The position numbers and the translations under genes were made by a program. A DNA stretch of 64,000 bases from NCBI GenBank assembly GCA_001263235.1, contig LGRD01000001.1:1-64000 (forward strand), given 5' to 3'. Under the pieces are notes generated by a model, which was not told the origin of the DNA, made no database searches, and saw nothing but the letters and a program-made list of their open reading frames with translations. This stretch comes from Methylibium sp. NZG. Its GTDB lineage: Bacteria; Pseudomonadota; Gammaproteobacteria; Burkholderiales; Burkholderiaceae_C. The number at the start of each line of letters is the position of its first letter. Within the stretch, counting starts at the first letter, position 1. Below are positions 25,525 through 33,620 of the stretch, one piece after another.

Positions 25525-28500
25525 CTATCGCCGCGCCAGCAGCGCTGCGCGTAACCGTGCGGGCGTCACCGGCACGGCCTTCATGCGCACGCCGACGGCG
25601 TCGTGGATTGCATTCAGGATCGCTGGCGCGGTAGCCACCAGCGCCGGCTCGCCCACGCCCTTGGCGCCCCAGGGGCCGAGCGGCTCGGGGTCTTCGACGA
25701 GGTGCACGGTGATCGGCGGCACATCGCCGAAGGTGGGAATCAGGTAGTCGTGCAGGTTGTCGGTCTGGCCGTTGATGTATTCCTCCATCAACGCCAGCCC
25801 GATGCCTTGCGCGATGCCGCCATGCACCTGGCCTTCGACCTGCGTCGGGTTGATGGCGCGGCCCACATCGTGCGCGGCGTGGATGTGCAGCAGCTTCACG
25901 GTGCCGAGTTCGATGTCCACTTCGAGTTCGGCGATCTGCGCGGCGAAGCCGTAGGTGGCGTACGGCACGCCTTGACCATCGGCGTCGAGCGGCACGGTGG
26001 GTGGGTCGAAGTAGCCGCTGCCGGTGAAGAGGTCGCCGTGCTCGTCGGCGGGCAGCGTGCGCAGGTCGAGGGTGTGGCGCGTGCCGGCCGACGCACCGGC
26101 ACGGCCACCCGCGCCGCCAACGCCAACGCAAACGCAAACGCCACCGGCATCGACATCGGCCACGACGGCATGCAATTCACCGCCGACGAGGCTGAGCTGC
26201 ACCTGCGCGCTCGGCACATCGCCCAGCCCCAGCGCGGCCAGCAGCTTGCCGCGCAGCTCGATGCCGGCCGCACGCACCGCATTGCCCGACACGAAGGTCT
26301 GGCGCGATGCCGACGACTTGCCGGCATCGGCCGTTCGGTCGGTGTCGCCCATCAGCTGCTCCACGCACGCCACCGGCAGCCCGACCGCATCGGCAAACAT
26401 CTGCGGCATGACCGTCGCGGTGCCCTGGCCGATCTCTTGCGCGCCGTTGTAGAGGAAAAGGTCGGCGTCGCCACTTCGATTCAGTCGCAGGCTGCCGCGC
26501 ATCGTCGATGGGTTGGCGATCACGGTGTTGCCGATGCCGTACCACATGCACGCGATGCCGGCGCCGCGGCGCACCGGGCTGCCGTTCAGTTGGGCCTGCG
26601 TGTTGTGCACGAGCGCGGCCTGCCTTGCGGCCGACCACGCCGGCCGCAGCGCATCGAGGCACGCTTGCAGCCCGACGCTGGCGTGCAGCACCTGGCCGGT
26701 CGGCGTGCTGTCGCCGGCGCGCAGCGCGTTGCGGTGGCGAAACTCCAGCGCGTCGATGCCGCTTTGTGCCGCCAGCTCGTCGATCAGCGTTTCGTTCAAC
26801 AAGGTGGACTGCGGCACACCGAACCCACGGAACGCACCGGCCACGCTGTTGTGCGTGTGCACCGCGCGCGTCAGCGCCCGCACGTGGTCGAAGCGGTACG
26901 GGCCGCTCGCATGGATGGGCACGCGGTTGGCCACCGTCGGGCCCCAACTCGAATAGGCGCCGGTGTTGAAGTCGCCCTCGAAGTCGTACGCACTCAAGCG
27001 GCCTTGCGCGTCGCAGCCCATGCGCGCGCTCATGCGCGACGGGTGGCGCTTGGTGCTGGAGCGCATCGACTCGGGCCGGTCGTAGACCAGGCGCACCGGG
27101 CGCTTCAGCTTGAGCGCCGCGACCGCCAACAGCGGCTGCACCGACAAATCGAGCTTGCCGCCGAAGCCGCCGCCGATGGCCGACGGCACGATGTGCACCT
27201 GCTCCGGCGCCAGGCCGGTGATGTGCGCGATCTCGTCGCGGTCCATGTAGGGCGTTTGCGTGCAGGCGAAGATGCGCAGGCGCTGGATGGCCGGCGCACC
27301 CGGTGGCGAACCCGGCGGCACCTCGTGCACCAGCTCGGCGTAACCTGCTTCGGGCTCGATGTAGGCGTGCTCGACGTACGCGGTCTCGAAGCCGGCCGAC
27401 GCGACGAGCGCCGACTGTTCGAGCGCCTGCTCGGGCGCGCCGCGCAGCACGCGGCCGCGGCACAGCACGTTGTCGGGGTAGCGCGCGTGGATCGCGTGGC
27501 CGCGCTCGGCGGCGGCCAGTGCGTCAGGCGAATCAGCGAAAGCGTCGAGCACGGTCCATTTGATCGGCAGGTCTCGATCGGTGATGGCCTGCACGGCTTG
27601 CGCGTCACCGACCAGCGCCAGCACCGCCTCGCCCCGAAAGCGCGCCACGCCGTCGGCCAGCACCGGCTGGTCGCGCAGGTGGGCAAAGATGGCGAATGCG
27701 TTGTGGGGCACGTCGGCCGCGGTGACCACATCGACGAGGCCGGGCCAGCGGGCCTTGAGGGCGCCGAAGTCGCCGAGCGCGAAGCGCGCGTGCGGGTGGG
27801 GCGAGCGCACGATGCGCATCGTGAGGCCGGTGGCCTCGGTGCCGGCCGCACCCTTCGACAAGCTCAGGGCGAACGGTGGGTTCGTGGCGGCGATGGTCGT
27901 GGCCGCCGTGCTCTTGGCGGCCGTGCTCTTGGCGGTCAGACCTGCGTTTGGATCATCGTTCGCCGCAGCACCCGCCTTCGCGTCATCGCTGCCTGGCGCG
28001 CGCGAGCGCAAGGCATGCGGCCACTCGTCGGCGCCGAACTTCTCATCGCCGCGCACTTTGCTCGGCGCGTCCAGGCGGGCCAGCCGTGCGCCAACAGCGC
28101 AGCCGGCGGCGGGCGCGTCGAGCGGCATCACCTGCCCCGCCGCCACAGCGAGCACCGCCTCGACGATCTTGCGATACCCGGTGCAGCGGCACAGCACGCC
28201 GCCCAGCGCATCGAGCACTTCGGCTTCGCTCGGTTGCGGGTTGGCGCGCAGCAGCGACTCGGCGCTCATCAACATGCCCGGCGTGCAGATGCCACATTGC
28301 GCCGCGCCGTGCGCGACGAAAGCCTGCTGCAGCGCCGACAACTCGCCGCCCGGCCCGGCCAGGCCCTCGACGGTGGTGACTGCGCGGCCCTCGCACTGGC
28401 CGACGGCGACGATGCAGGAGCACACCTGTTCGCCGTCGAGCAGCACGGTGCAGGCGCCGCAGTCGCCAGCGTGGCAGCCGATCTTGGTGCCGGTCAGGCC

Positions 28501-28644
28501 GAGCTCGTCGCGCAGCACGTCGGACAGGCGCTGCGCGCGGTCGGTGCTCACGTCGTGCGGGCGTTGGTTGACGGTGAAGCGGATCACTGAGGTGCCAACG
28601 TCTGGCGCTTTCTCGACGGCGAGTTGAGGGTCACGCAGGTTCAT
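25525..28644 (-). CDS. Molybdenum hydroxylase, fused [2Fe-2S] and molybdopterin subunits (nicotinate/xanthine dehydrogenase family)
   Basis: This 1039-residue protein joins two normally separate subunits. Residues 1-170 are the CoxS-like part with two [2Fe-2S] sites: Cys57, 62, 65, 77 and Cys117, 120, 152, 154. Residues about 185-1039 are the molybdopterin-binding part, with GGGFGGK near residue 490 and the catalytic glutamate near 999 in GAKGVGEPA. Such enzymes hydroxylate N-heteroaromatics with water. An insertion of about 55 residues (about 216-273), rich in Ala/Thr/Lys and containing FALSLSKG, interrupts a conserved stretch just before IVRSPH. A second low-complexity stretch (VCVCVGVGG...) lies late in the Mo domain. 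The FAD subunit is directly upstream. Nicotinate is the proposed substrate from context only. Confidence 0.88.
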   Translation of the reverse strand: MNLRDPQLAVEKAPDVGTSVIRFTVNQRPHDVSTDRAQRLSDVLRDELGLTGTKIGCHAGDCGACTVLLDGEQVCSCIVAVGQCEGRAVTTVEGLAGPGGELSALQQAFVAHGAAQCGICTPGMLMSAESLLRANPQPSEAEVLDALGGVLCRCTGYRKIVEAVLAVAAGQVMPLDAPAAGCAVGARLARLDAPSKVRGDEKFGADEWPHALRSRAPGSDDAKAGAAANDDPNAGLTAKSTAAKSTAATTIAATNPPFALSLSKGAAGTEATGLTMRIVRSPHPHARFALGDFGALKARWPGLVDVVTAADVPHNAFAIFAHLRDQPVLADGVARFRGEAVLALVGDAQAVQAITDRDLPIKWTVLDAFADSPDALAAAERGHAIHARYPDNVLCRGRVLRGAPEQALEQSALVASAGFETAYVEHAYIEPEAGYAELVHEVPPGSPPGAPAIQRLRIFACTQTPYMDRDEIAHITGLAPEQVHIVPSAIGGGFGGKLDLSVQPLLAVAALKLKRPVRLVYDRPESMRSSTKRHPSRMSARMGCDAQGRLSAYDFEGDFNTGAYSSWGPTVANRVPIHASGPYRFDHVRALTRAVHTHNSVAGAFRGFGVPQSTLLNETLIDELAAQSGIDALEFRHRNALRAGDSTPTGQVLHASVGLQACLDALRPAWSAARQAALVHNTQAQLNGSPVRRGAGIACMWYGIGNTVIANPSTMRGSLRLNRSGDADLFLYNGAQEIGQGTATVMPQMFADAVGLPVACVEQLMGDTDRTADAGKSSASRQTFVSGNAVRAAGIELRGKLLAALGLGDVPSAQVQLSLVGGELHAVVADVDAGGVCVCVGVGGAGGRAGASAGTRHTLDLRTLPADEHGDLFTGSGYFDPPTVPLDADGQGVPYATYGFAAQIAELEVDIELGTVKLLHIHAAHDVGRAINPTQVEGQVHGGIAQGIGLALMEEYINGQTDNLHDYLIPTFGDVPPITVHLVEDPEPLGPWGAKGVGEPALVATAPAILNAIHDAVGVRMKAVPVTPARLRAALLARR
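27851..27876. repeat. Dispersed palindromic repeat inside the Mo-hydroxylase gene
   Basis: The 26-base stretch starting CCCTTCGACAAGCTCAGGGC is a repeat unit widely seen in proteobacterial genomes, where its translation gives FALSLSKG (established knowledge). Here it is read in frame as residues 256-265 of the hydroxylase, within the 55-residue insertion. Only one copy was noticed in the window. Confidence 0.75.
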
Positions 28645-28740
28645 GGCTTACCCCGTCAGAAGTCATGGTTCCTCCTCCTGAAAAGGGCGAGGGCAAGGGC
28701 AGCGAGGCTGAGCCACACGCAATGCTGGTTCAAGGTAGCA

Positions 28741-28776
28741 GCCCTCACCCCTGCCCTCTCCCAGGGGGAGAGGGAG
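28741..28776. repeat. REP-like palindrome at the end of the FAD-subunit gene
   Basis: One unit of the CTCCCTCTCCC/GGGAGAGGG family. The stop codon of the FAD-subunit gene at 28745 lies inside it, so its last roughly ten residues (SPSPPGRGQG) are encoded by the repeat. Confidence 0.85.
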
Positions 28777-29632
28777 AAACACAGGCCAAGGCTCGCAAGG
28801 CACGGCGCAGCAAAGTGGCGGTCGCGTCGAGCCGGTAGGCGGCGCTGGCGCGCACGTCGGCGATGGGGGACAGTGGCGCGAGGTCCGAAGGGTCGATAGC
28901 CGTCCCAGCGAGCGCGAGCAGCGGCTGGCCCCGCAACCGCGCCTCCAGCGCCGGCAGGCGCTGCGCACGCGCCGAACAACTGCCGACCGCGGCGGCGAGT
29001 TGCGCAACGCGGCCTGAACCGTCAACGTCGGTATCCACGTCGATCACCACCGCCACCATCGTCACCGAGATCACCAGGTAGCGCCGCCCGCCGAGCTTCA
29101 AGAACACCGAACGCGCCCGCGCGCTGCGGCGCGGCACGTGCAGGCCGGTCACCAGCTCGTGCGGCGCGCGTGCGGTGCGGCGGTTGGCGAGCACGAACTC
29201 CGCCACCGGCATGCGGCGCTCACCAGCCTGGCTTTGCAGCAGCACCTGCGCATCGAGCGCCATCCACACCGGCGTGCCGTCGGCCGCGGGCGAGGCGTTG
29301 CACAGGTTGCCGGCAACGGTGCCGGTGTTCTGGATCTGCACGCCGCCGACTTCACGCGCGGCTTGCTTGAGTGCATCGAACAGCGGCGGCAAATCGGCGC
29401 GCAGCACGTCGGTCCAGGTGGTGGTGGCGCCAAAGGTCCAGCCGTGTTCGTCCTCGCGCACACCGCGCAGGCCGCCCACGCGCGTGAGGTCGATCCACGC
29501 GCCATCCATCGCGCGGCCGACGCGCGCCGGGTACACATCGGTGCCGCCGGCCAGCAGCGACCAGCCGCCAGCGGCGAGCAGGTCGGTCACTTGCGACAGC
29601 GAGGCGGGTTGTTCGAAACGGGCTGTGGCCAT
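28745..29632 (-). CDS. Molybdenum hydroxylase FAD-binding subunit (CoxM family)
   Basis: This 295-residue protein carries the FAD-binding LLAGGTDVYPA near residues 25-35 and the QNTGTVAGNLCNASPAAD segment near residues 100-117, both diagnostic for the medium subunit of xanthine-dehydrogenase-like enzymes. It passes electrons from the FeS clusters to the final acceptor. The normal C-terminus would end near RRALRAL; the remaining SPSPPGRGQG tail comes from a REP-like repeat. It ends 100 bases before the fused FeS-Mo gene and belongs to the same minus-strand run. Confidence 0.9.
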   Translation of the reverse strand: MATARFEQPASLSQVTDLLAAGGWSLLAGGTDVYPARVGRAMDGAWIDLTRVGGLRGVREDEHGWTFGATTTWTDVLRADLPPLFDALKQAAREVGGVQIQNTGTVAGNLCNASPAADGTPVWMALDAQVLLQSQAGERRMPVAEFVLANRRTARAPHELVTGLHVPRRSARARSVFLKLGGRRYLVISVTMVAVVIDVDTDVDGSGRVAQLAAAVGSCSARAQRLPALEARLRGQPLLALAGTAIDPSDLAPLSPIADVRASAAYRLDATATLLRRALRALACVSPSPPGRGQG

Positions 29633-29734
29633 GGGGGAGCGTGTTGAGGTGGGCTGGGGTGCGGCGGCGTTGCGTTGATCTGGCGTTGATCTTGCGGCGT
29701 GCGTCGGGCGGATCGTGCGGTGTCGCGGGCCGGC

Positions 29735-30514
29735 TCAAACGCTCAAGTAGGCGCGCCGCACTTCTTCATTCGCAGACAGCTCCGCCATCGTCGCCGAATA
29801 GCGAATCTGCCCTTTCTCAAGCACATAAGCGCGGTCCGACACCAGCTCGGCGAAGTGCATGTTCTGCTCCGACAGCAGGATGCTGACGCCCTGGCTCTTC
29901 AACTCGACGATCGTCTGCGCCATTTGCTCGACGATGATCGGCGCGACGCCTTCCGAAGGTTCGTCGAGCAGCACGACGAACGGGTTGCCCATCAGCGAAC
30001 GCGCGACGGTGAGCATCTGCTGCTCACCGCCGCTCATGCGGCCGCCGGGGCGCTGCGGCATTTCGCCGAGGTTGGGGAAGAGCTTGAACAAACGTTCTGG
30101 AGTCCACACCGGCGCCTCGCTGCCGTCGGGCCATCGGCGCGGCGGCTGGCGGCCGACGGCCAGGTTCTCCATCACCGTCAGGTCGGTGAAGATGCGCCGG
30201 TCCTCAGGCACGAACGCGAGACCCAGCGCCGCGGCCTGGTGCGGCTCGCTCTTGCTGATGTCGCGGCCCATGAAGTTCACGGCGCCGCGCCGCTTGGCGA
30301 GCATGCCCATCAGCGCCTTCAGCGTCGTGGACTTGCCCGCGCCATTGCGGCCCATCAGCGCGACGACCTCGCCGCGATGCACTTGCAGATCGACATCGAA
30401 CAGAATTTGCGCGGCGCCGTACCAGGCGTTGAGGCCGCGGGCTTGGAGCAGCACGTCGGCGTGCGCCGTCGACGTGGCGGCCGAGACGGCAGGCGTTGCA
30501 ATGATGGCCGTCAC
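29735..30514 (-). CDS. livF: Branched-chain-type ABC transporter ATPase LivF
   Basis: This 259-residue ATPase has Walker A GRNGAGKST, the signature MSGGEQQ, Walker B VVLLDEPSEG and a switch region SEQN, in LivF spacing, with an N-terminal leader of about 20 residues rich in alanine. It starts with GTG overlapping the livG stop (GTGA), so the two are coupled. With livG, the fused permease and the binding protein it forms a full importer of the hydrophobic-amino-acid transporter class, whose members also carry aromatic acids and amides (family knowledge). The cargo here is probably the substrate of the adjacent catabolic genes. Confidence 0.92.
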   Translation of the reverse strand: MTAIIATPAVSAATSTAHADVLLQARGLNAWYGAAQILFDVDLQVHRGEVVALMGRNGAGKSTTLKALMGMLAKRRGAVNFMGRDISKSEPHQAAALGLAFVPEDRRIFTDLTVMENLAVGRQPPRRWPDGSEAPVWTPERLFKLFPNLGEMPQRPGGRMSGGEQQMLTVARSLMGNPFVVLLDEPSEGVAPIIVEQMAQTIVELKSQGVSILLSEQNMHFAELVSDRAYVLEKGQIRYSATMAELSANEEVRRAYLSV

Positions 30515-31290
30515 GCGCCCTCCTTCATGGCATTCGCTTTCTCGAAGGTCTTGCCGGTGCCGAAGTAGACCTCCTGCACCTTTGCATGGTCGCGAATCTC
30601 GGCCGGATTGCCCTCGGCGATGAGCCGCCCGCGCGCCAGCACGATGATGCGGTCGGCATACGCAAACACCACGTCCATGCTGTGCTCGGTGAACAGCACT
30701 GCCATGCCACGCTCGACCACGAGCTTTTTCGTCAGCGCCATCAAGTCGTTGCGCTCCTTGGGCGCCATGCCGGCGGTGGGCTCGTCCATCAACAGCAGCT
30801 TCGGGCCGTTGGCCATCGCAATCGCCAGCTCCACGCGCTTCACGTCGCCGTAGGCGAGCTCGCTGCACGGCCGGTCGGCCTGCGCGGCCATGCCGACTTG
30901 CGCCAGCAGCGCCAGCGCATCGTCCCGCCGGTGCGCCGCGGCGCGCCGCCACAGCGAGAAGATGCGACCGTCGGCCGAGAGCAACGCCATCTGCACGTTC
31001 TCGACCACCGTGAGCGAGGCAAACGTCTCGGCGATCTGAAACGTGCGCCCCACCCCGAGCCGCCATATCTCTCGAGGCTTGCGGCCGATCAACTCATGCC
31101 CCGCCAGCTTCACCGAACCGCCGTCGGCCGCGAGCTGCCCGTTGACCATGTTGAAGGTCGTCGTCTTGCCCGCGCCATTTGGGCCGATCAACGCCAGCAA
31201 CTCGCCCGCGGCGACGCCGAAGCTCACGCCATCGACGGCCTTGATGCCGCCGAAGGTTTTGCCGAGGGCAGATACGTTGAGGAGGCTCAT
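30511..31290 (-). CDS. livG: Branched-chain-type ABC transporter ATPase LivG
   Basis: This 259-residue ATPase shows Walker A GPNGAGKTT, the LivG-type GRTFQIAETF segment, a signature region reading LAYGDVKRVELA, Walker B LLLMDEPTAG and the MAPKE segment that follows it. The LSGGQ-type signature is altered to ELAYGD, as is common in LivG proteins. The C-terminus has about 15 extra residues (KTFEKANAMKEGA). It is preceded by a 385-base gap holding a large inverted repeat that separates it from the permease gene of the same system. Confidence 0.92.
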   Translation of the reverse strand: MSLLNVSALGKTFGGIKAVDGVSFGVAAGELLALIGPNGAGKTTTFNMVNGQLAADGGSVKLAGHELIGRKPREIWRLGVGRTFQIAETFASLTVVENVQMALLSADGRIFSLWRRAAAHRRDDALALLAQVGMAAQADRPCSELAYGDVKRVELAIAMANGPKLLLMDEPTAGMAPKERNDLMALTKKLVVERGMAVLFTEHSMDVVFAYADRIIVLARGRLIAEGNPAEIRDHAKVQEVYFGTGKTFEKANAMKEGA

Positions 31291-31365
31291 GTCGAATGAA
31301 CTTTGGCTGTGCTGGTGATGATCGGCACACCCAGCGGTGAGGGACGCGAGCGGCGGGTAGGCAAC

Positions 31366-31574
31366 TCCGCGAATGTCCTCCGGGCCGAAAAGAGCCTCGG
31401 CCCTCCCCCTTTACTTCGCTGCGTTGCCCACCCACCGCTCGCGTCCGGCGCAACGCATTTGGCCCTTGTCCCAAAGACAAACACCAGCGGCAAGATGGGT
31501 TCGGTGGGGCGTGTCGCGCAGCGAAGTAAAGGAGGAGGGCCGAGTCCTTTCTCGGCCCGGGGGACATTCGCGGA
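31366..31574. repeat. Large imperfect inverted repeat (58-bp arms) between livG and the permease
   Basis: The arm at 31366-31423 (starting TCCGCGAATGTCCTCCGGGC) is the reverse complement, at about 50 of 58 positions by eye, of the arm at 31517-31574. The two are separated by 93 bases. Weaker symmetry extends outward and inward. The 385-base intergenic stretch 31291-31675 contains no convincing gene; this element fills most of it. It looks like a non-autonomous mobile repeat and would form a strong RNA hairpin within the operon transcript. Confidence 0.8.
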
Positions 31575-31675
31575 GTGGCATGCCCCGGCGGACCCATCTC
31601 GCGCGGTCGACGCGAACGGGCTGGCATCCTCACGACCCCGAACGAAACAGCCGAGGAGGCGCACCGCACCCCGCC

Positions 31676-33607
31676 TCATGCCGCCTCCTTCTTGGCGACC
31701 ACACCAGAGTCCACCGCACGCCGCTCCGCACTCCGCCGCCCGTACACAACCTGCCGCACGAAGCCCGCAATCCCCTGCGGAAACAACAGCACCAGCAACA
31801 AGATGATGCCGCCCAGCATCGCGCGCCAGTAGTCGGTGTTGCGCGCCACCGTGTCGTGCAGCCAGGTGAACGTGACCGCGCCGACCACCGGCCCAGCGAG
31901 CGTTTGCACGCCGCCCAGCAGCACCATCACCAGGCCATCGACCGACTTGCTCACGTGCAGGCTGTCGGGCGAAATGCTGCCCTTGGAGAACGCGAACAGC
32001 GCGCCCGCGAGACCGGCGAACACACCGGCGATGACGAACGCGGCCCACTGCACGCGCTTCACGTCGATGCCGATCGCGTCGGCACGCAGGAACGAGTCGC
32101 GCCCCGCGCGCATCGCATACCCGAACGGCGAAAACAGCATGCGCCGCAGCAGCAGCACGCCTCCCACCACCAGCACGAGCGTGAGGTAGTAGTAGCTGCG
32201 CTTGTCGCTCAACCACTCGGCCGGCCAGACGCCGGTGAGGCCGTTGCTGCCGCCGGTGAAGCCGTCCCACTGGTAGACGACGGCCCAGGCGATCTGCGCG
32301 AAGGCCAAGGTCAACATCGCCAGGTACACGCCCGACAGCCGCACGGCGAACCAACCGAACAACAGTGCGCCGATGGCAGCCACCAGCGGCGCCATCACCA
32401 GCGCCGCCTCCATCGGCAGGCCAAGTGCGCGCACCAGCAGCGCCGCGCCATAGGCACCGAGCCCGAAGTAAGCCGCATGCCCGAACGAATGCATGCCCGC
32501 CGGCCCCATGATGAAATGCAGGCTGGTGGCAAACAGCGCGGCGATCAGCAGGTCGATCATCAACACCGTGAGGTAGGGCGACTGAACGCTGATGATCGGC
32601 AGCACCGCGAGCAGCACCAACAGCGCCGCACCACTCCACAGCACGAGCTTGTCGGCCGGCCGCAGCGGCTCTTCCACTGTGCCCGCGTGCCGGCTCGGCG
32701 CCTGCGCGCGGCCGAGCAGGCCCCAGGGCCGCACGATGAGCACTGCAGCCATCACCAGAAACTCCACCACCAGCGTGAGCTTGGAGAACGACAGGCTCAC
32801 GCCCATCACTTCCACCAGCCCGATGGCGATGCACACCGCCTTGATCTCTGCGATGAGCAGCGCCGCGACGAACGCGCCGGGGATCGAGCCCATGCCACCC
32901 ACCACCACCACGACGAAGGCCGCGCCGATGGTCACCAGGTCCATCTCCAAGTTGGCCGGCTCGCGCGGCAACTGCAGCGCCCCACCCAGCCCGGCCAGAA
33001 AGGCGCCGAGCGCAAACACGCTGGTGAACAGCCACGCCTGATTGACGCCGAGCGCACTGACCATCTCGCGGTCCTGCGTGGCCGCGCGCACCAGCGTGCC
33101 CCAGCGCGTGCGCGTGAGCAGCAGCCACAGCAGCCCCAGCACCACAGGGCCGACGACGATCAGGAAGAGGTCGTACTGCGGGAACTGCCGGCCGAGGATC
33201 ATCACCGACCCCGCCAACCCCGGCGCACGCGGGCCCAACAATTCTTCGGGCCCCCAGAACCACAATACCGCATCCTTGATGACCAGCACCAACGCAAACG
33301 TCGCCAGCAACTGGAACAACTCCGGCGCGTGGTAAATGCGCCGCAGCAGCAGAACCTCGACCAGCGCGCCCAGCACCCCCACCGCCACCGCCGCCAGCAG
33401 CAGCGACGGCCAGAAGCCGATGCTGGGCCCGAGCCGTTCGACCAACGAGTAGGCCGTGTAGATGCCCACCATGTAGAACGACCCGTGCGCAAAGTTGACG
33501 ATGCGCGTGACGCCGAAGATCAGCGACAGGCCCGCTGCGACGAGGAACAGCGAGGATGCGCCGGCCAGGCCGTTGAGGAGTTGGACGAGGAGGGCGGAGA
33601 GGGTCAC
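31676..33607 (-). CDS. Fused LivH-LivM permease of a branched-chain-type ABC importer
   Basis: This 643-residue membrane protein joins both permease subunits. Residues about 1-290 match LivH (GLSLIFGVTRIVNFAHGSFYMVG near residues 26-48 and GGMGSIPGAFVAALLI). Residues about 325-625 match LivM (GPAGMHSFGHAAYFGLGAYGA and FGYAMRAGRDS), ending with the GGVQTLAGPVVGA segment. A linker of about 30 hydrophilic residues (RAQAPSRHAGTVEEPLRPAD) joins them. The start is GTG at 33607 with a GGAG site in the 13 bases after the preceding gene. The binding protein of the system lies 3.5 kb away beyond an accessory island. Confidence 0.9.
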   Translation of the reverse strand: MTLSALLVQLLNGLAGASSLFLVAAGLSLIFGVTRIVNFAHGSFYMVGIYTAYSLVERLGPSIGFWPSLLLAAVAVGVLGALVEVLLLRRIYHAPELFQLLATFALVLVIKDAVLWFWGPEELLGPRAPGLAGSVMILGRQFPQYDLFLIVVGPVVLGLLWLLLTRTRWGTLVRAATQDREMVSALGVNQAWLFTSVFALGAFLAGLGGALQLPREPANLEMDLVTIGAAFVVVVVGGMGSIPGAFVAALLIAEIKAVCIAIGLVEVMGVSLSFSKLTLVVEFLVMAAVLIVRPWGLLGRAQAPSRHAGTVEEPLRPADKLVLWSGAALLVLLAVLPIISVQSPYLTVLMIDLLIAALFATSLHFIMGPAGMHSFGHAAYFGLGAYGAALLVRALGLPMEAALVMAPLVAAIGALLFGWFAVRLSGVYLAMLTLAFAQIAWAVVYQWDGFTGGSNGLTGVWPAEWLSDKRSYYYLTLVLVVGGVLLLRRMLFSPFGYAMRAGRDSFLRADAIGIDVKRVQWAAFVIAGVFAGLAGALFAFSKGSISPDSLHVSKSVDGLVMVLLGGVQTLAGPVVGAVTFTWLHDTVARNTDYWRAMLGGIILLLVLLFPQGIAGFVRQVVYGRRSAERRAVDSGVVAKKEAA

Positions 33608-33620
33608 GGCGCAGCTCCGT

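Noticed and set aside
25603-28590. Long open frame of nearly 1000 codons on the plus strand opposite the Mo-hydroxylase
   Set aside because: It is a mirror of the strongly supported minus-strand gene; high GC leaves few stops, and its translation is Arg/His/Ala-rich with no domain.
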